64,000 nt of DNA from Oasisia sp. SBJ-2009 (taxonomy: Eukaryota; Annelida; Polychaeta; Sabellida; Siboglinidae), in NCBI GenBank assembly GCA_964017155.1, contig OZ024854.1, forward strand, positions 53,063,978 through 53,127,977, written 5' to 3'. The position numbers were made by a program, and so were the translations under genes. The notes below the pieces were generated by a model. It was not told where the DNA came from. It saw nothing but the letters and a program-made list of their open reading frames with translations, and did no database searches. Below, in pieces: positions 1 through 43,951 of this stretch. Position 1 is the first letter of the stretch, and every line of letters begins with the position of its first letter.

Positions 1-19
1 TATTGTGATTAACTAAAAA

Positions 20-265
20 AGTAATTTGCTGTCCATTGGGTGTAATTTTTAGGCCTTTTGGCCAAAGATCCAATGGACTTATGGCATCACTTATGGCATC
101 ACTTATGGCATCACATCACTATGTGCCGTGCCCTCACTGATCTCGGAAACCGTTGAATATCTGTTTTTCAAATTTTGCATAGATGTTTCTCATCGTACTG
201 TCACTTTGCACAATAAATGTAAATTTGATTTACATATTTTTAAGCCTCCTATGATTCTTTAGGAC
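20..265. repeat. Dispersed repeat family A, copy 1
   Basis: AT-rich non-coding sequence with the string TTATGGCATCAC repeated three times, followed by a segment ending near CTCGGAAACCGTTGA. Closely related text recurs at about 39,455-39,605 and 59,690-59,800, so this is an interspersed repeat. Its class is unknown. In the first and last copies it is followed some hundreds of bases later by repeat family B. Confidence 0.6.
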
Positions 266-1057
266 CTAAAACTGGTATATGAGTCGAGCCCCCACTGGTA
301 CTTTTGTGGGGAGCTGCACACCGTCAAACACTTGGTCTGACGTGCCCTGCCGCTGTGGTAGACGGCTTCCCTCTACCTCTGCCCATGCCTGGTCTCCGAG
401 GTGGGAAACTAGGTTTGGGCTGCCGAGTATGCCCTTGAGGTTTTGGAGGGTAGGCAGTCCTACCTTTCTCTCTCCTCTGCACAAACCTCTGGCCGCCTTG
501 GGGGGGGGGGGGAGGTGGGCAGAGACGGTGACCGGAATGGACCACCATGAGCAGCTTTCGGGATAAACTGCTTCTGATGGTCAACCGAAGCAACCTTCAG
601 TGCCTCCCCACATTTGCTGCCAAACAATTCTGGCAGACATATGGACTGGTGACGTAGGAATTGTCGCATGTCCTTTTCCAGCACAGAGCTGGCAAGGATG
701 GATTCTCTGCGTACCGTGACATTGCTTCCCAAGAGGCGTGCTAGAATTTGGCTGACATGGATCAACGCAATTCCTGATGACGAGACGAGGTTGCGTACCT
801 CAGCGACCTTCTCAGATGTCAATTGCCCTGTACCAAGGATCACAAGTACAGTGGACATGAACCAGTCCAAGTGGTTCAGGACCCCTAGACTGGCCCGTAT
901 CATGGCCTCCCAGTCCCTCAACTGGGCAATTTTCACTGGACATGCAGCACCGTCTGGCCTGCCGCCACTACGCAGCACTGCTGCATCCACTGACCACAGT
1001 TTATTTGTGAGTACGCGTTCCTATGGAACAACTTCAGGTGCATGCCACCCTTTGTAA
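266..1057 (-). pseudogene. Gag-like retrotransposon ORF fragment (possibly DIRS-type), broken
   Basis: The minus strand reads openly from about 990 to 460 (176 codons) and then continues in a different frame (484 to 266). The frame change falls at a run of about a dozen G on the plus strand (500-512), which looks like a frameshift. The translation has a helical N-terminal part, then a stretch containing LLGSN, an Arg-rich segment and LPELFG, then a Pro-rich tail. In layout this resembles the gag-like first ORF of DIRS-type retrotransposons, where an LLG motif, basic residues and a final LFG precede a low-complexity tail. That assignment rests on pattern memory only. No reverse transcriptase, recombinase or terminal repeat is visible next to it. 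It sits between repeat families A and B. The fragment is not expected to be functional. Confidence 0.4.
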
Positions 1058-1079
1058 TAGTCAGATCGGCGGAGAAGTG

Positions 1080-1310
1080 AGGGACATGTGGGAGCCCCAA
1101 CTTGGTGCTCCGTCCCGGGCTTTCCCTGGCTCCATACACTTTATTGATATTGTCTGCTGTTTTCACAAAATGTGGCTGTGTTTCTGGTCATCTCATGAAT
1201 AACTGAGAAAATGGCAATTGGGTGATTCCAGTGAAGTGACTAGGTGGTGCCTATGATTCACCAAAACACATTTCATTCATAATTACCAACTCACTATTAT
1301 AGTTCAAAGG
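1080..1310. repeat. Dispersed repeat family B, copy 1
   Basis: Recognised by GGCTGTGTTTCTGGTCATCTC and, further on, CACCAAAACACATTTCATTC. The same signature strings appear at about 28,240-28,370, 60,150-60,235, 60,705-60,760 and 60,895-61,030. It is non-coding and of unknown class. Confidence 0.6.
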
Positions 1311-2186
1311 ACTTCAGGGCTACTTTGCCCATTTTTGTTACATGTTTTTATATAATCTGTTCAAATAAAAGACTTGTAATAGTAATGCAATAAATTATTT
1401 GTTAATGTAACGGTGACTTTTAAAGACTCATTTGTTTGTAGCAGCTGTTGCTTGTCTAGAGGTCTATCCACACATCATTTGGATGAGTAAAACTGTATGG
1501 TTGGACGAGTAAAAATTTGAACAAGAAATTTGTTTAAATTATGTAGTCCATATTCCTTTGAAAATGAGTGTCTTGTGTACGCATGGATTATTAATAAAAA
1601 ATATGTATTTCTGAATTTTATGGACATACCCAGATACATGTATATAGTCTATATACACATCTGGGATGTAAGTGTACACGCACACGCATCAAACAGGATG
1701 TTTTTGGATTGGAACAAATTTGATCCTGTATATCACGTGTACTGTACCCAGAAATGTAGTTGCTTTTGTTTGTCATTGGTATTTTATCGCAAGTGTTGTT
1801 GGTGTTAGCAGGGATTATTAAGAAAGTATAGTAGTATGGCAACATTTAATAGTCATACATTTTAAAAGATATGCCCCAAAGTAAGTTAATTTCTGACAAC
1901 ATAAATACAGTCTTGTTTGTAGCGTGTCAGTGTGTTGGCATTATGGAATACCACTGTTGTTTATGGTAACATCAGTGGTGGTTGCTGCAGATGACATCTG
2001 TCTGCTGAGGTCAGATCTAATGTCTGATATGTGATCATTTTGTATTACTAGACAGGAGATGAACTCCAGTAATTTGTAGATAATTAGGTCTTATTATTGT
2101 ATGATATCTGCCATACATAGCTGTAGTGCTGCACTGCCTGACATGCCCACTGGCGACCAACAGCGCTAGCCTAGCACTCCGTGTCC
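1311..2186. other. Non-coding DNA, no gene seen
   Basis: AT-rich sequence without exon-like ORFs or convincing splice pairs. It lies upstream of the first visible SRPK exon, so it is probably SRPK intron or 5' flank. Confidence 0.4.
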
Positions 2187-4061
2187 CTGGTCTGACACAC
2201 ATACTGGTGACACTCTACTGTGACCACTCCATGTCCCTGGTCACACACACATACTGGTGACACTCTACTGTGACCACTCCATGTCTCTCTGGTCACACAC
2301 ACATACTGGTGACACTCTACTGTGACCACTCCATGTCTGGTCACACACACATACTGGTGACACTCTACTGTGACCACTCCATGTCTCTCTGGTCACACAC
2401 ACATACTGGTGACACTCTACTGTGACCACTCCATGTCTCTGGTCACACACACATACTGGTGACACTCTACTGTGACCACTCCATGTCTCTCTGGTCACAC
2501 ACACATACTGGTGACACTCTACTGTGACCACTCCATGTCTCTCTGGTCACACACACATACTGGTGACACTCTACTGTGACCACTCCATGTCTCTCTGGTC
2601 ACACACACATACTGGTGACACTCTACTGTGACCACTCCATGTCTCTCTGGTCACACACACATACTGGTGACACTCTACTGTGACCACTCCATGTCTCTCT
2701 GGTCACACACACATACTGGTGACACTCTACTGTGACCACTCCATGTCTCTCTGGTCACACACACATACTGGTGACACTCTACTGTGACCACTCCATGTCT
2801 CTCTGGTCACACACACATACTGGTGACACTCTACTGTGACCACTCCATGTCTCTCTGGTCACACACACATACTGGTGACACTCTACTGTGACCACTCCAT
2901 GTCTCTCTGGTCACACACACATACTGGTGACACTCTACTGTGACCACTCCATGTCTCTCTGGTCACACACACATACTGGTGACACTCTACTGTGACCACT
3001 CCATGTCTCTGGTCTCACACACATACTGGTGACACTCTACTGTGACCACTCCATGTCTCTGGTCACACACACATACTGGTGACACTCTACTGTGACCACT
3101 CCATGTCTCTCTGGTCACACACACATACTGGTGACACTCTACTGTGACCACTCCATGTCTCTCTGGTCACACACACATACTGGTGACACTCTACTGTGAC
3201 CACTCCATGTCTCTGGTCTCACACACATACTGGTGACACTCTACTGTGACCACTCCATGTCTCTCTGGTCACACACACATACTGGTGACACTCTACTGTG
3301 ACCACTCCATGTCTCTGGTCACACACACATACTGGTGACACTCTACTGTGACCACTCCATGTCTCTCTGGTCACACACACATACTGGTGACACTCTACTG
3401 TGACCACTCCATGTCTCTGGTCACACACACATACTGGTGACACTCTACTGTGACCACTCCATGTCTCTCTGGTCACACACACATACTGGTGACACTCTAC
3501 TGTGACCACTCCATGTCTCTCTGGTCACACACACACATACTGGTGACACTCTACTGTGACCACTCCATGTCTCTCTGGTCACACACACATACTGGTGACA
3601 CTCTACTGTGACCACTCCATGTCTCTGGTCTCACACACATACTGGTGACACTCTACTGTGACCACTCCATGTCTCTCTGGTCACACACACATACTGGTGA
3701 CACTCTACTGTGACCACTCCATGTCTCTGGTCACACACACATACTGGTGACACTCTACTGTGACCACTCCATGTCTCTCTGGTCACACACACATACTGGT
3801 GACACTCTACTGTGACCACTCCATGTCTCTCTGGTCTCACACACATACTGGTGACACTCTACTGTGACCATTCCACGTCTCTGGTCTCACCACAGAGTTA
3901 GATATTATGGTCACACACACATACTGGTGACACTCTACTGTGACCACTCCATGTCTCTCTGGTCTCACACACATACTGGTGACACTCTACTGTGACCATT
4001 CCACGTCTCTGGTCTCACCACAGAGTTAGATATTATGGTCTCACACACACACTGGTGACAC
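2187..4061. repeat. Minisatellite, 50-52 bp unit, about 36 copies
   Basis: Tandem units carry GGTCACACACACATACTGGTG, then ACACTCTACTGTGACCACTCC. Length variants differ by a CT or CA dinucleotide (CTCTGG versus CTCTCTGG). The 3' end is more diverged, with a second type containing ACCACAGAGTTAGATATTATG. The minus-strand ORFs here are by-products of the repeat. Confidence 0.95.
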
Positions 4062-4252
4062 TCCCTGGTCCGCCTGCAGTTTTCACCACTGGGCAATCTA
4101 CTCAGTCTAAAAATATCCCATGGTTCGTGTGGAAGGCGGTGGTCTGCTGCCAGGCTCAAGTGGGGCAAACTCTCAGCGCAGTGGCCTAGTCTCTTTCCTA
4201 AACATAGCATCCATGCCTCTGCTATTTAATGGTAGCACTACATATGTTGCTT

Positions 4253-4711
4253 GTATCTCTGTTATCAGTTATCAGTATCATTCAGTGGTACCATAGGTTA
4301 TCCTTGTCTCTGTTATCAGTATCATTCAGTGGTACCATAGGTTATCCTTGTCTCTGTTATCAGTATCATTCAGTGGTACCATAGGTTATCCTTGTCTCTG
4401 TTATCAGTATCATTCAGTGGTACCATAGGTTATCCTTGTCTCTGTTATCAGTATCATTCAGTGGTACCATAGGTTATCCTTGTCTCTGTTATCAGTATCA
4501 TTCAGTGGTACCATAGGTTATCCTTGTCTCTGTTATCAGTATCATTCAGTGGTACCATAGGTTATCCTTGTCTCTGTTATCAGTATCATTCAGTGGTACC
4601 ATAGGTTATCCTTGTCTCTGTTATCAGTATCATTCAGTGGTACCATAGGTTATCCTTGTCTCTGTTATCAGTATCATTCAGTGGTACCATAGGTTATCCT
4701 TGTCTCTGTTT
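4253..4711. repeat. Minisatellite, 44 bp unit, about 10 copies
   Basis: Near-identical head-to-tail copies of a 44-bp unit containing GTTATCAGTATCATTCAGTG and GTACCATAGGTTATCC. The copies are so uniform that recent expansion or strong homogenisation is likely. Confidence 0.95.
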
Positions 4712-4878
4712 TTCTTTGGTAGTCAGCGTGTTGTTATTCTATTATTCAGTGGGAAAGTGTTGCATCCTTGTCGTCGTATTTTGCAGTAGTAACTCTCTCA
4801 GTCTAGTGTGTTGCTCCTCTCTCTTGTTCAGTGATACCTCTATGTTCTAAGTGTCTTCTTATTGGCACTACTACTCCT

Positions 4879-5245
4879 TGTTGCTATCAGGCCATGGTAA
4901 GTCTAAGTGTATTGTTACTATCAGGCCATGGTAAGTCTAAGTGTATTGTTGCTATCAGGCCATGGTAAGTCTAAGTGTATTGTTGCTATCAGGCCATGGT
5001 AAGTCTAAGTGTATTGTTACTATCAGGCCATGGTAAGTCTAAGTGTATTGTTACTATCAGGCCATGGTAAGTCTAAGTGTATTGTTGCTATCAGGCCATG
5101 GTAAGTCTAAGTGTATTGTTACTATCAGGCCATGGTAAGTCTAAGTGTATTGTTACTATCAGGCCATGGTAAGTCGTTGCTACTAGGCTATGATATGTCT
5201 AAGTGTATTATTGCTGTCAGGCTATGGTAAGTCTAAGTGTGTTGT
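4879..5245 (+). repeat. Minisatellite, 34 bp unit, carrying splice-donor consensus
   Basis: About ten copies of a 34-bp unit. Each contains TTGCTATCAGGCCATGG followed by TAAGTCTAAGTGTA, that is, an acceptor-like TATCAG and a consensus donor G|GTAAGT six bases later. The array ends about 12 bp before the acceptor of the first SRPK exon. Confidence 0.95.
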
Positions 5246-5256
5246 CTTGGTTGCAG

Positions 5257-37606
<32,350 letters not shown>

Positions 37607-38635
37607 CCACACCAGCTGCATGCGACAATGTAGGAAATGATGCAGACCAAATGGGCAAAGTTCGAGACATTTTTGCAAGACGTTGGATAGGTTATCGCCT
37701 CGCATAGACTTTTGCTGCGATGGCCAAGAGATTGCCAACTCCGAATTGTCGCCACATGCACAAACATAATCAGTTGGTCGTTGCGTAGTTATTACTGTGA
37801 ATATTATTGCAATGATAATTATTTCTTGTTTTAAAGAAATTTCTGATGACATGTCTGTTGTCATCAGTGACGGGTCCTGTTGGGCTTGTCGAAGGGTTTT
37901 GTTGGTTTGATGGCCTTTGGCGGTTCTTTGATTCGTGGTCCAGCCGCAGAATGGTTCTAGTCGCATGACTGACAGATATGCCATAAAGAGTTCCCTAATG
38001 ACAAGCGTGTTAAGCCAGTAAGTGTCCCTGCGATACATTCCCGGTCATGTTATTTTTGTTTGTTGCATATGTGGCTGCATTCATCGTGATACTTGTGTCA
38101 TGGTGGAATTTGGTGTGCAAGCGGGACAGTTGTTTGATGTGCAGCTGGCGTCATGTGATGCCATGAAAAGCATTATGACTGCTTACATCATGTTCGTGTC
38201 GCCATGGTTCACCAGGTCATGTCATCCACTTCTGAAAACAGCATGCATGCGCATGAATGGTCAACATGTGGCGATGAACACTCAACTCATCCTCTACCTT
38301 GTTGCTTCTTTGTGAACACCAACAATTACTTGTGTAGCCTCTCTTATGTAACCACTGCACCTCCATCCGTACTTGTCAGTGTCCTCTTTTGTTGTACAGT
38401 TTCATTCATACATTGGGGTAGAATTCAACTAGACCTTAGGAAACTTATTACTGGTACTTTGGGAATTAATACCAATATTAAACCAACTAGAGATAGATTC
38501 ATGGTATTTATTTGACCAGAGCACAATACTGTAAACTGGGGTTTGCTAGTCTAACCACACATAGTTATCTGTAGTATACATTTGCAAACTTGAGTATACT
38601 GGAGGATGGAATGAATCGACTACATGGCATGATCC
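37607..38635 (+). other. Probable SRPK 3' UTR
   Basis: Non-coding sequence directly after the stop codon. I noticed no canonical AATAAA in the first 1.5 kb; ATTAAA variants occur at about 38,477 and 39,186, so the transcript end is undefined. Confidence 0.5.
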
Positions 38636-38903
38636 ACTTGGAAGTGGATGGCTTCACATCATAGCTAGTGCTGCTGGTGACATGTCAACACATCATAGCT
38701 AGTGCTGCTGGTGACATGTCAACACATCATAGCTAGTGCTGCTGGTGACATGTCAACACATCATAGCTAGTGCTGCTGGTGACAACATGTCAACACATCA
38801 TAGCTACTGCTGCTGGTGACAACATGTCAACACATCATAGCTACTGCTGCTGGTGACATGTCAACACATCATAGCTACTGCTGCTGGTGACAACATGTCA
38901 ACA
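38636..38903. repeat. Minisatellite, 34-37 bp unit, about 7 copies
   Basis: Units contain ACACATCATAGCTAGTGCTG and CTGGTGACATGTCA, with a variant ACTGCTG and an optional ACA insertion (GACAACATGTCA). It lies in or just after the SRPK 3' UTR. Confidence 0.92.
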
Positions 38904-39330
38904 CACCAGTTGGCATGTTTCCGCCAGTGGCAGCACTAGGAAGGGTAAGCTGTGTGACTGCTCCACAGTGGTTACGCTGGTGGCCACTCCAAAAAGGTTA
39001 AGGTGTGTTGCTGCACCAGAGGTTAAACTGTGTGGCTCTCCTTCCTTCGTGTGTGTACTTTGTGTTTCTTGTTTGCTTTTGTCATCTACTCACTTGTCAG
39101 CTGAGGAGTTCACTTCGACCACCCAAACATATAAACGTGGTTTTCTTAAAAGTGTTTTGTGTCATTTTTAATACTGTGTCAGTACATTAAATATGTCAAT
39201 AAGTGCAATAAGCATGAAATACTTCATGAAATACTGCAGCAGTCCCAAGTAAGTATAATATAAAATAATATAGTAGTTCAGTAACAGTCAGGTTGCACTA
39301 ACTGATGTTTGTTTCTTGTTGGACCTTTAT

Positions 39331-40313
39331 AACGGATATCAAAAGGATATCCTTGAGCAATCTGAGAAATCCAAGATGGCTGCCAGCACCCAAAAGAAAA
39401 TGTTTTAACCAGTGGCCCTACAATTGCAAACCATGTCACTTTTTTGTCTAAGGCTCTACGGATTTATGGCATCACTCTGCATCACTCTGAATGTGCTGTC
39501 TGCCTTTAGCTCTCGGAAACCGTTGAAGATCTATTGTTCAAATTTTCTACAGATATTTCTTAGGGTATTGTCATTATGCAAACAAAATTCAATTTGAACG
39601 ACTAATTTTTAACCGTCCAAGGATCATTTAGGTACATTTTCAGTATCCTTTTTTCTCAAAAACTTGTAATTTTTCCACGTATCTTATCTTTACGTATCTG
39701 AGAGTATCTTCACTGTACACAAGAAATTTTTATAGGCTGACCAGCAGCTCATCATGGTTACTGTCCACATGAAATGGGTAAATTGTCATGATTTCAACGA
39801 CTTTATCACAAGATTGGGCAGAATGCATTTCCTTACAAACATCATCAGCTGCATTGAAAGGCTGCTGAGTTCCTTGGTGCCACATTGGCTGGTGTAACTA
39901 AAATGTTCTCTGGGAAAAAGTACTGCACCCAACCCTTACCCAAGATTCAACACCATCAGACATTGCATACCCATGAGCACTACCAGGTGTTAGGCTTACC
40001 TTACATGTATTTGATTTATAATATTAACAATCAAGTTCAACATTTGATTTTAGACATCACCAATATGTTCTCATTACATACATACAAAAATACTGTTTCC
40101 TATGTATTATCTATGTAGCATGATGTAAATAACTTTCAACCTTGTTTACTTCAAATTAAAAAAATTACCTACACAATGAACTGCTCATAACAAATCGAGC
40201 TGAAATAGTGGTATAACACGATTCTAAGTTCTGGTTAATTTTTTTCTTTTAGGCAATGTTGGTGTTTGATTTCTCAGATTGCTCAAGGATATCCTCCCGA
40301 TATTCCTTATAGA
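39331..40313. mobile_element. Candidate terminal-inverted-repeat element (about 0.98 kb)
   Basis: An exact 27-bp inverted pair lies at 39,345-39,371 and 40,268-40,294 (GGATATCCTTGAGCAATCTG plus AGAAATC and its reverse complement). Similarity extends outward toward a TATA or TTATA flanking each side, which may be the target duplication. The interior contains a copy of dispersed repeat A (39,455-39,605) but no transposase. Confidence 0.6.
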
Positions 40314-40778
40314 TGACCTAAGGATGTATAATCCAGTAATAAAACAAAACTATCAGTCAGTGCAGGATTAAACCCCAAATCTACTTTTGGCAACCTGTGT
40401 ATATCTATTCACTGCAATAACAAGCATGCAGCAGTCCAGTAAGCATGTCTATTTACCAAGTCCAGTAAGCATGTCTATTTGCAAAATACTGCAGCAAGTC
40501 CAGTAAGCATGTCTATTTACAAAGTCCTGCACTCTGCAGCAAGTCTGAAACATTGTTCCAAGCTTATAAAGTAACAAAATAATTAAAAATAAAATAAAGT
40601 AAAAGAAAATTTGGTAGGCATGTGTGTTGAGAAAATATTAAATAAAAAAGAAAACCTAAGAGCAGTCAACCTTGTTTTATTATGACAAAAGTGGTTTCAA
40701 AAATATAGCAACAATTGGTTATGGATTAGATTTTGTGCCTGGCCAAAAATTACTCTTGTTGTTTATGCATATTCTACC
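40314..40778. other. Intergenic sequence between SRPK and POLR1G
   Basis: Contains three short copies of AGTCCAGTAAGCATGTCTATTT (about 40,434-40,520). No gene seen. Confidence 0.5.
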
Positions 40779-41279
40779 CGGAGAGACGGTAGCATTTCTA
40801 AATTAAAAAGGAGAGACGGTAGCATTTCTAAATTAAAAAGGAGACGGTAGCATTTCTAAATTAAAAAGGAGAGACGGTAGCATTTCTAAATTAAAAAGGA
40901 GAGACGGTAGCATTTCTAAATTAAAAAGGAGAGACGGTAGCATTTCTAAATTAAAAAGGAGACGGTAGCATTTCTAAATTAAAAAGGAGAGACGGTAGCA
41001 TTTCTAAATTAAAAAGGAGAGACGGTAGCATTTCTAAATTAAAAAGGAGAGACGGTAGCATTTCTAAATTAAAAAGGAGAGACGGTAGCATTTCTAAATT
41101 AAAAAGGAGAGACGGTAGCATTTCTAAATTAAAAAGGAGAGACGGTAGCATTTCTAAATTAAAAAGGAGAGACGGTAGCATTTCTAAATTAAAAAGGAGA
41201 GACGGTAGCATTTCTAAATTAAAAAGGAGAGACGGTAGCATTTCTAAATTAAAAAGGAGAGACGGTAGCATTTCTAAAT
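40779..41279. repeat. Minisatellite, 30 bp unit, about 17 copies
   Basis: Nearly identical units GGAGAGACGGTAGCATTTCT plus AAATTAAAAA; two copies lack GA. The array sits just beyond the POLR1G poly(A) signal. The minus-strand ORF is a by-product of the 30-bp period. Confidence 0.97.
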
Positions 41280-41304
41280 AAAAAAATTCCACTGTCTGAA
41301 TAAT

Positions 41305-41310
41305 TTTATT
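41305..41310 (-). promoter_or_regulatory. POLR1G poly(A) signal
   Basis: AATAAA on the minus strand about 60 nt after the POLR1G stop, followed by a T-rich stretch. It is a conventional polyadenylation signal position. Confidence 0.7.
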
Positions 41311-41368
41311 ACCACACACAATCCACACAAGCACAAAAGTATCATTGTTTCATTTTGCGGCGTATAAA

Positions 41369-41529
41369 TTATCTTTCTACTTTAATCGAATGCCTCTTGT
41401 GAGTTTTGTGTTTCTTGTGATGTTTCATGGCTGTCCAATCAGTTGGCTCCTCTTTCATGACATCAGCAATGCTCTCGGTTTCCTCCAGGTGGCGCTTTCT
41501 CTTGTGCGTCTTCACACTGATGTCACCTC
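41369..41529 (-). CDS. POLR1G: POLR1G exon 8, basic C-terminal tail and stop
   Basis: Encodes GGDISVKTHKRKRHLEETES, then an acidic patch (MKEEPTD) and KHHKKHKTHKRHSIKVER before TAA. The acceptor is CTGTCCTGTCCAG. Lys/His-rich, consistent with nucleolar localisation. Phase 1 in. Confidence 0.85.
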
Positions 41530-43906
41530 CTGGACAGGACAGGACAGTAGTAAACTGACACATCCAGCACATCTCAGTTCATCTATATCACAGTCACAAT
41601 GATGAGGACAACATCTGCCAAGCTTTACCTTTGCCAATAATATTGATGACAGTTATATATGTTAATCCTATAATTTGCAGCAGGACACCTCATAGATCAC
41701 ACATAACCATTGCCTTATGTTATTTAGCCAATACTTCTGAAGCGGGAATTGTTTTTGGTCAATACTTCTGAAGCGGAAATTGTTTATTTTTGGTCAATAC
41801 TTCTGAAACGGGAATTACTTGTTTTTGGTCAATACTTCTGAAGCGGGAATTTTTTTGGTCAATCCTTCTGAAGCGGAAATTGTTTTCTTGTCAATACTTC
41901 TGAAGCAGGAATTGTTTTGCTCAATATTTCTGTAGCGTGAATTGTTTTTTGGGTCAATACTTCTGAAGCAGGAATTATTTTTTGGTCAATCCTTCTGAAG
42001 CAGATTTTTTTGGTCAATACATCTGAAGGGGGAACTGGTTTTGTTTATTTAGTCAATACTTCTGAAGCGGGAATTGTTTTTTTGGTCAATACTTCTGAAG
42101 CGGGAATTGTTTTTGGTCAATAGTTCTGAAGCAGGAATTGTTTTTATGGTCAATACTTCTGAACCGGGAATTGTTTTTATGGTCAATACTTCTGAAGCGG
42201 GAATTGTTCAACTAAAATACAACATAATGCATGAACCGACCACGTGTTTGGGATCCATACTTTGAAAAGACAACAATAAATCAACATAACACAACTACAG
42301 TAGGATCATAACAAGGTTGAATGAGAAAGAACCCTATTGACACTTGCTTGCATTTGGTCTGGCATCCATTTTGTTATGTTATTCTATGTTCATATGGACA
42401 TTTGGTCTGGTATCCATTTTGTTGTTATTCTATGGTCAAATGGACACTTGGTCTGGTATCGACTTTATTGTGTTATTCTATGGTCAAATGGACATTTGGT
42501 CTCGTATCGACTTTATTGTGTTATTCTATGGTCAAAATCCGTCAAATGGACATTTGGTCTGTCATCGACTTTGTTGTGTTATTCTATGGTCAATTGGACA
42601 TTTGGTCTTGTATCGACTTTATTGTGTTATTCTATGGTCAAGTGGACATTCTGAACAGAAAGTGAGCCAATGAATATGATGCTGAGGACAAAAGTAACAA
42701 CATGTGTTCATCAACTTGTGTCCACACCCATCATTTTAAACAGACACATCAAAAGCCATAACTATTAAATAAAATGTTGTTGTATTTTCCCTATGCTAAC
42801 TACCCACACTTCGCTTCCAATTGTTAGTGGTTTTAGTGCACTTTTATTCAACTCCTGATTATACTTTTTCATGAACATGTATGTTCAATGAGATGCTTTG
42901 ATTTCACTCAACATCATCTGTGCATCTCAGCAATGTGCCGCAGAGAGAGCGAATTTGGAACAATCCTTGAGGAATCACCACCTATGCTTTCTGGCTCCTG
43001 CATAAATCACTGTCGGTACAATCTGTGTGGACCGGGATATTTGTTTGGATGTGGGCACATGTGGTTGCAGAAACTCATTTTCACCAATACAGAGGTTAGT
43101 GGATAACAGGTATCACGAACCAATACATAGGCTAGTGAATAACAGGTATCCCTAACCAATACAGAGGTTAGTGGATAACAGGTATAACTAACCAATACAG
43201 AGGTTAGTGGATAACAGGTATAACTAACCAATACATAGGCTAGTGGATAACAGGTATCACTAACCAATACATAGGTTAGTGGATAACAGGTATAACTAAC
43301 CAATACAGAGGTTAATGGATAACAGGTATCACTAACCAATACATAGGTTAGTGGATAACAGGTATCACTAACCAATACATAGGTTAGTGGATAACAGGTA
43401 TCACTAACCAATACACAGGTTAGTAGATAACAGGTATCACTAACCAATACATAGGTTAGTGGATAACAAGTATCACTAACCAATACATAGGTTAGTGGAT
43501 AACAGGTATCACTAACCAATACAGAGGTTAGTAGATAACAGGTATCACTAACCAATACATAGGTTAGTGGATAACAGGTATCACTAACCAATACATAGGT
43601 TAGTGGATAACAGGTATCACTAACCAATACAGAGGTTAGTGGATAACAGGTATCACTAACCAATACATAGGCTAGTGGATAACAGGTATCACTAACCAAT
43701 ACACAGGTTAGTGGATAACAGGTATCCCTAACCAATACATAGGCTAGTGAATTTTTGGTGTTAGTTGTTTGAGATTGAAACTTGCAAAGTAGAACTTAGA
43801 AGCCATTCTCTCACCATGCCCACTCTGTCTGTCCTTGTGCCTCTTGGACGTCCTGTACACTGGTGCATCTACATCAAGTAAACCACATCGACATTTCAAG
43901 TGCCTT

Positions 43907-43951
<45 letters not shown>

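Noticed and set aside
2171..4061. Regular repeats that could suggest a CRISPR-like array
   Set aside because: Units are directly adjacent with no unique spacers, and the context is a eukaryotic intron.
40951..41334. Leu-rich EMLPSLLFNL repeat ORF on the minus strand
   Set aside because: A 30-bp intergenic array beyond the POLR1G poly(A) signal; no splice or start support.
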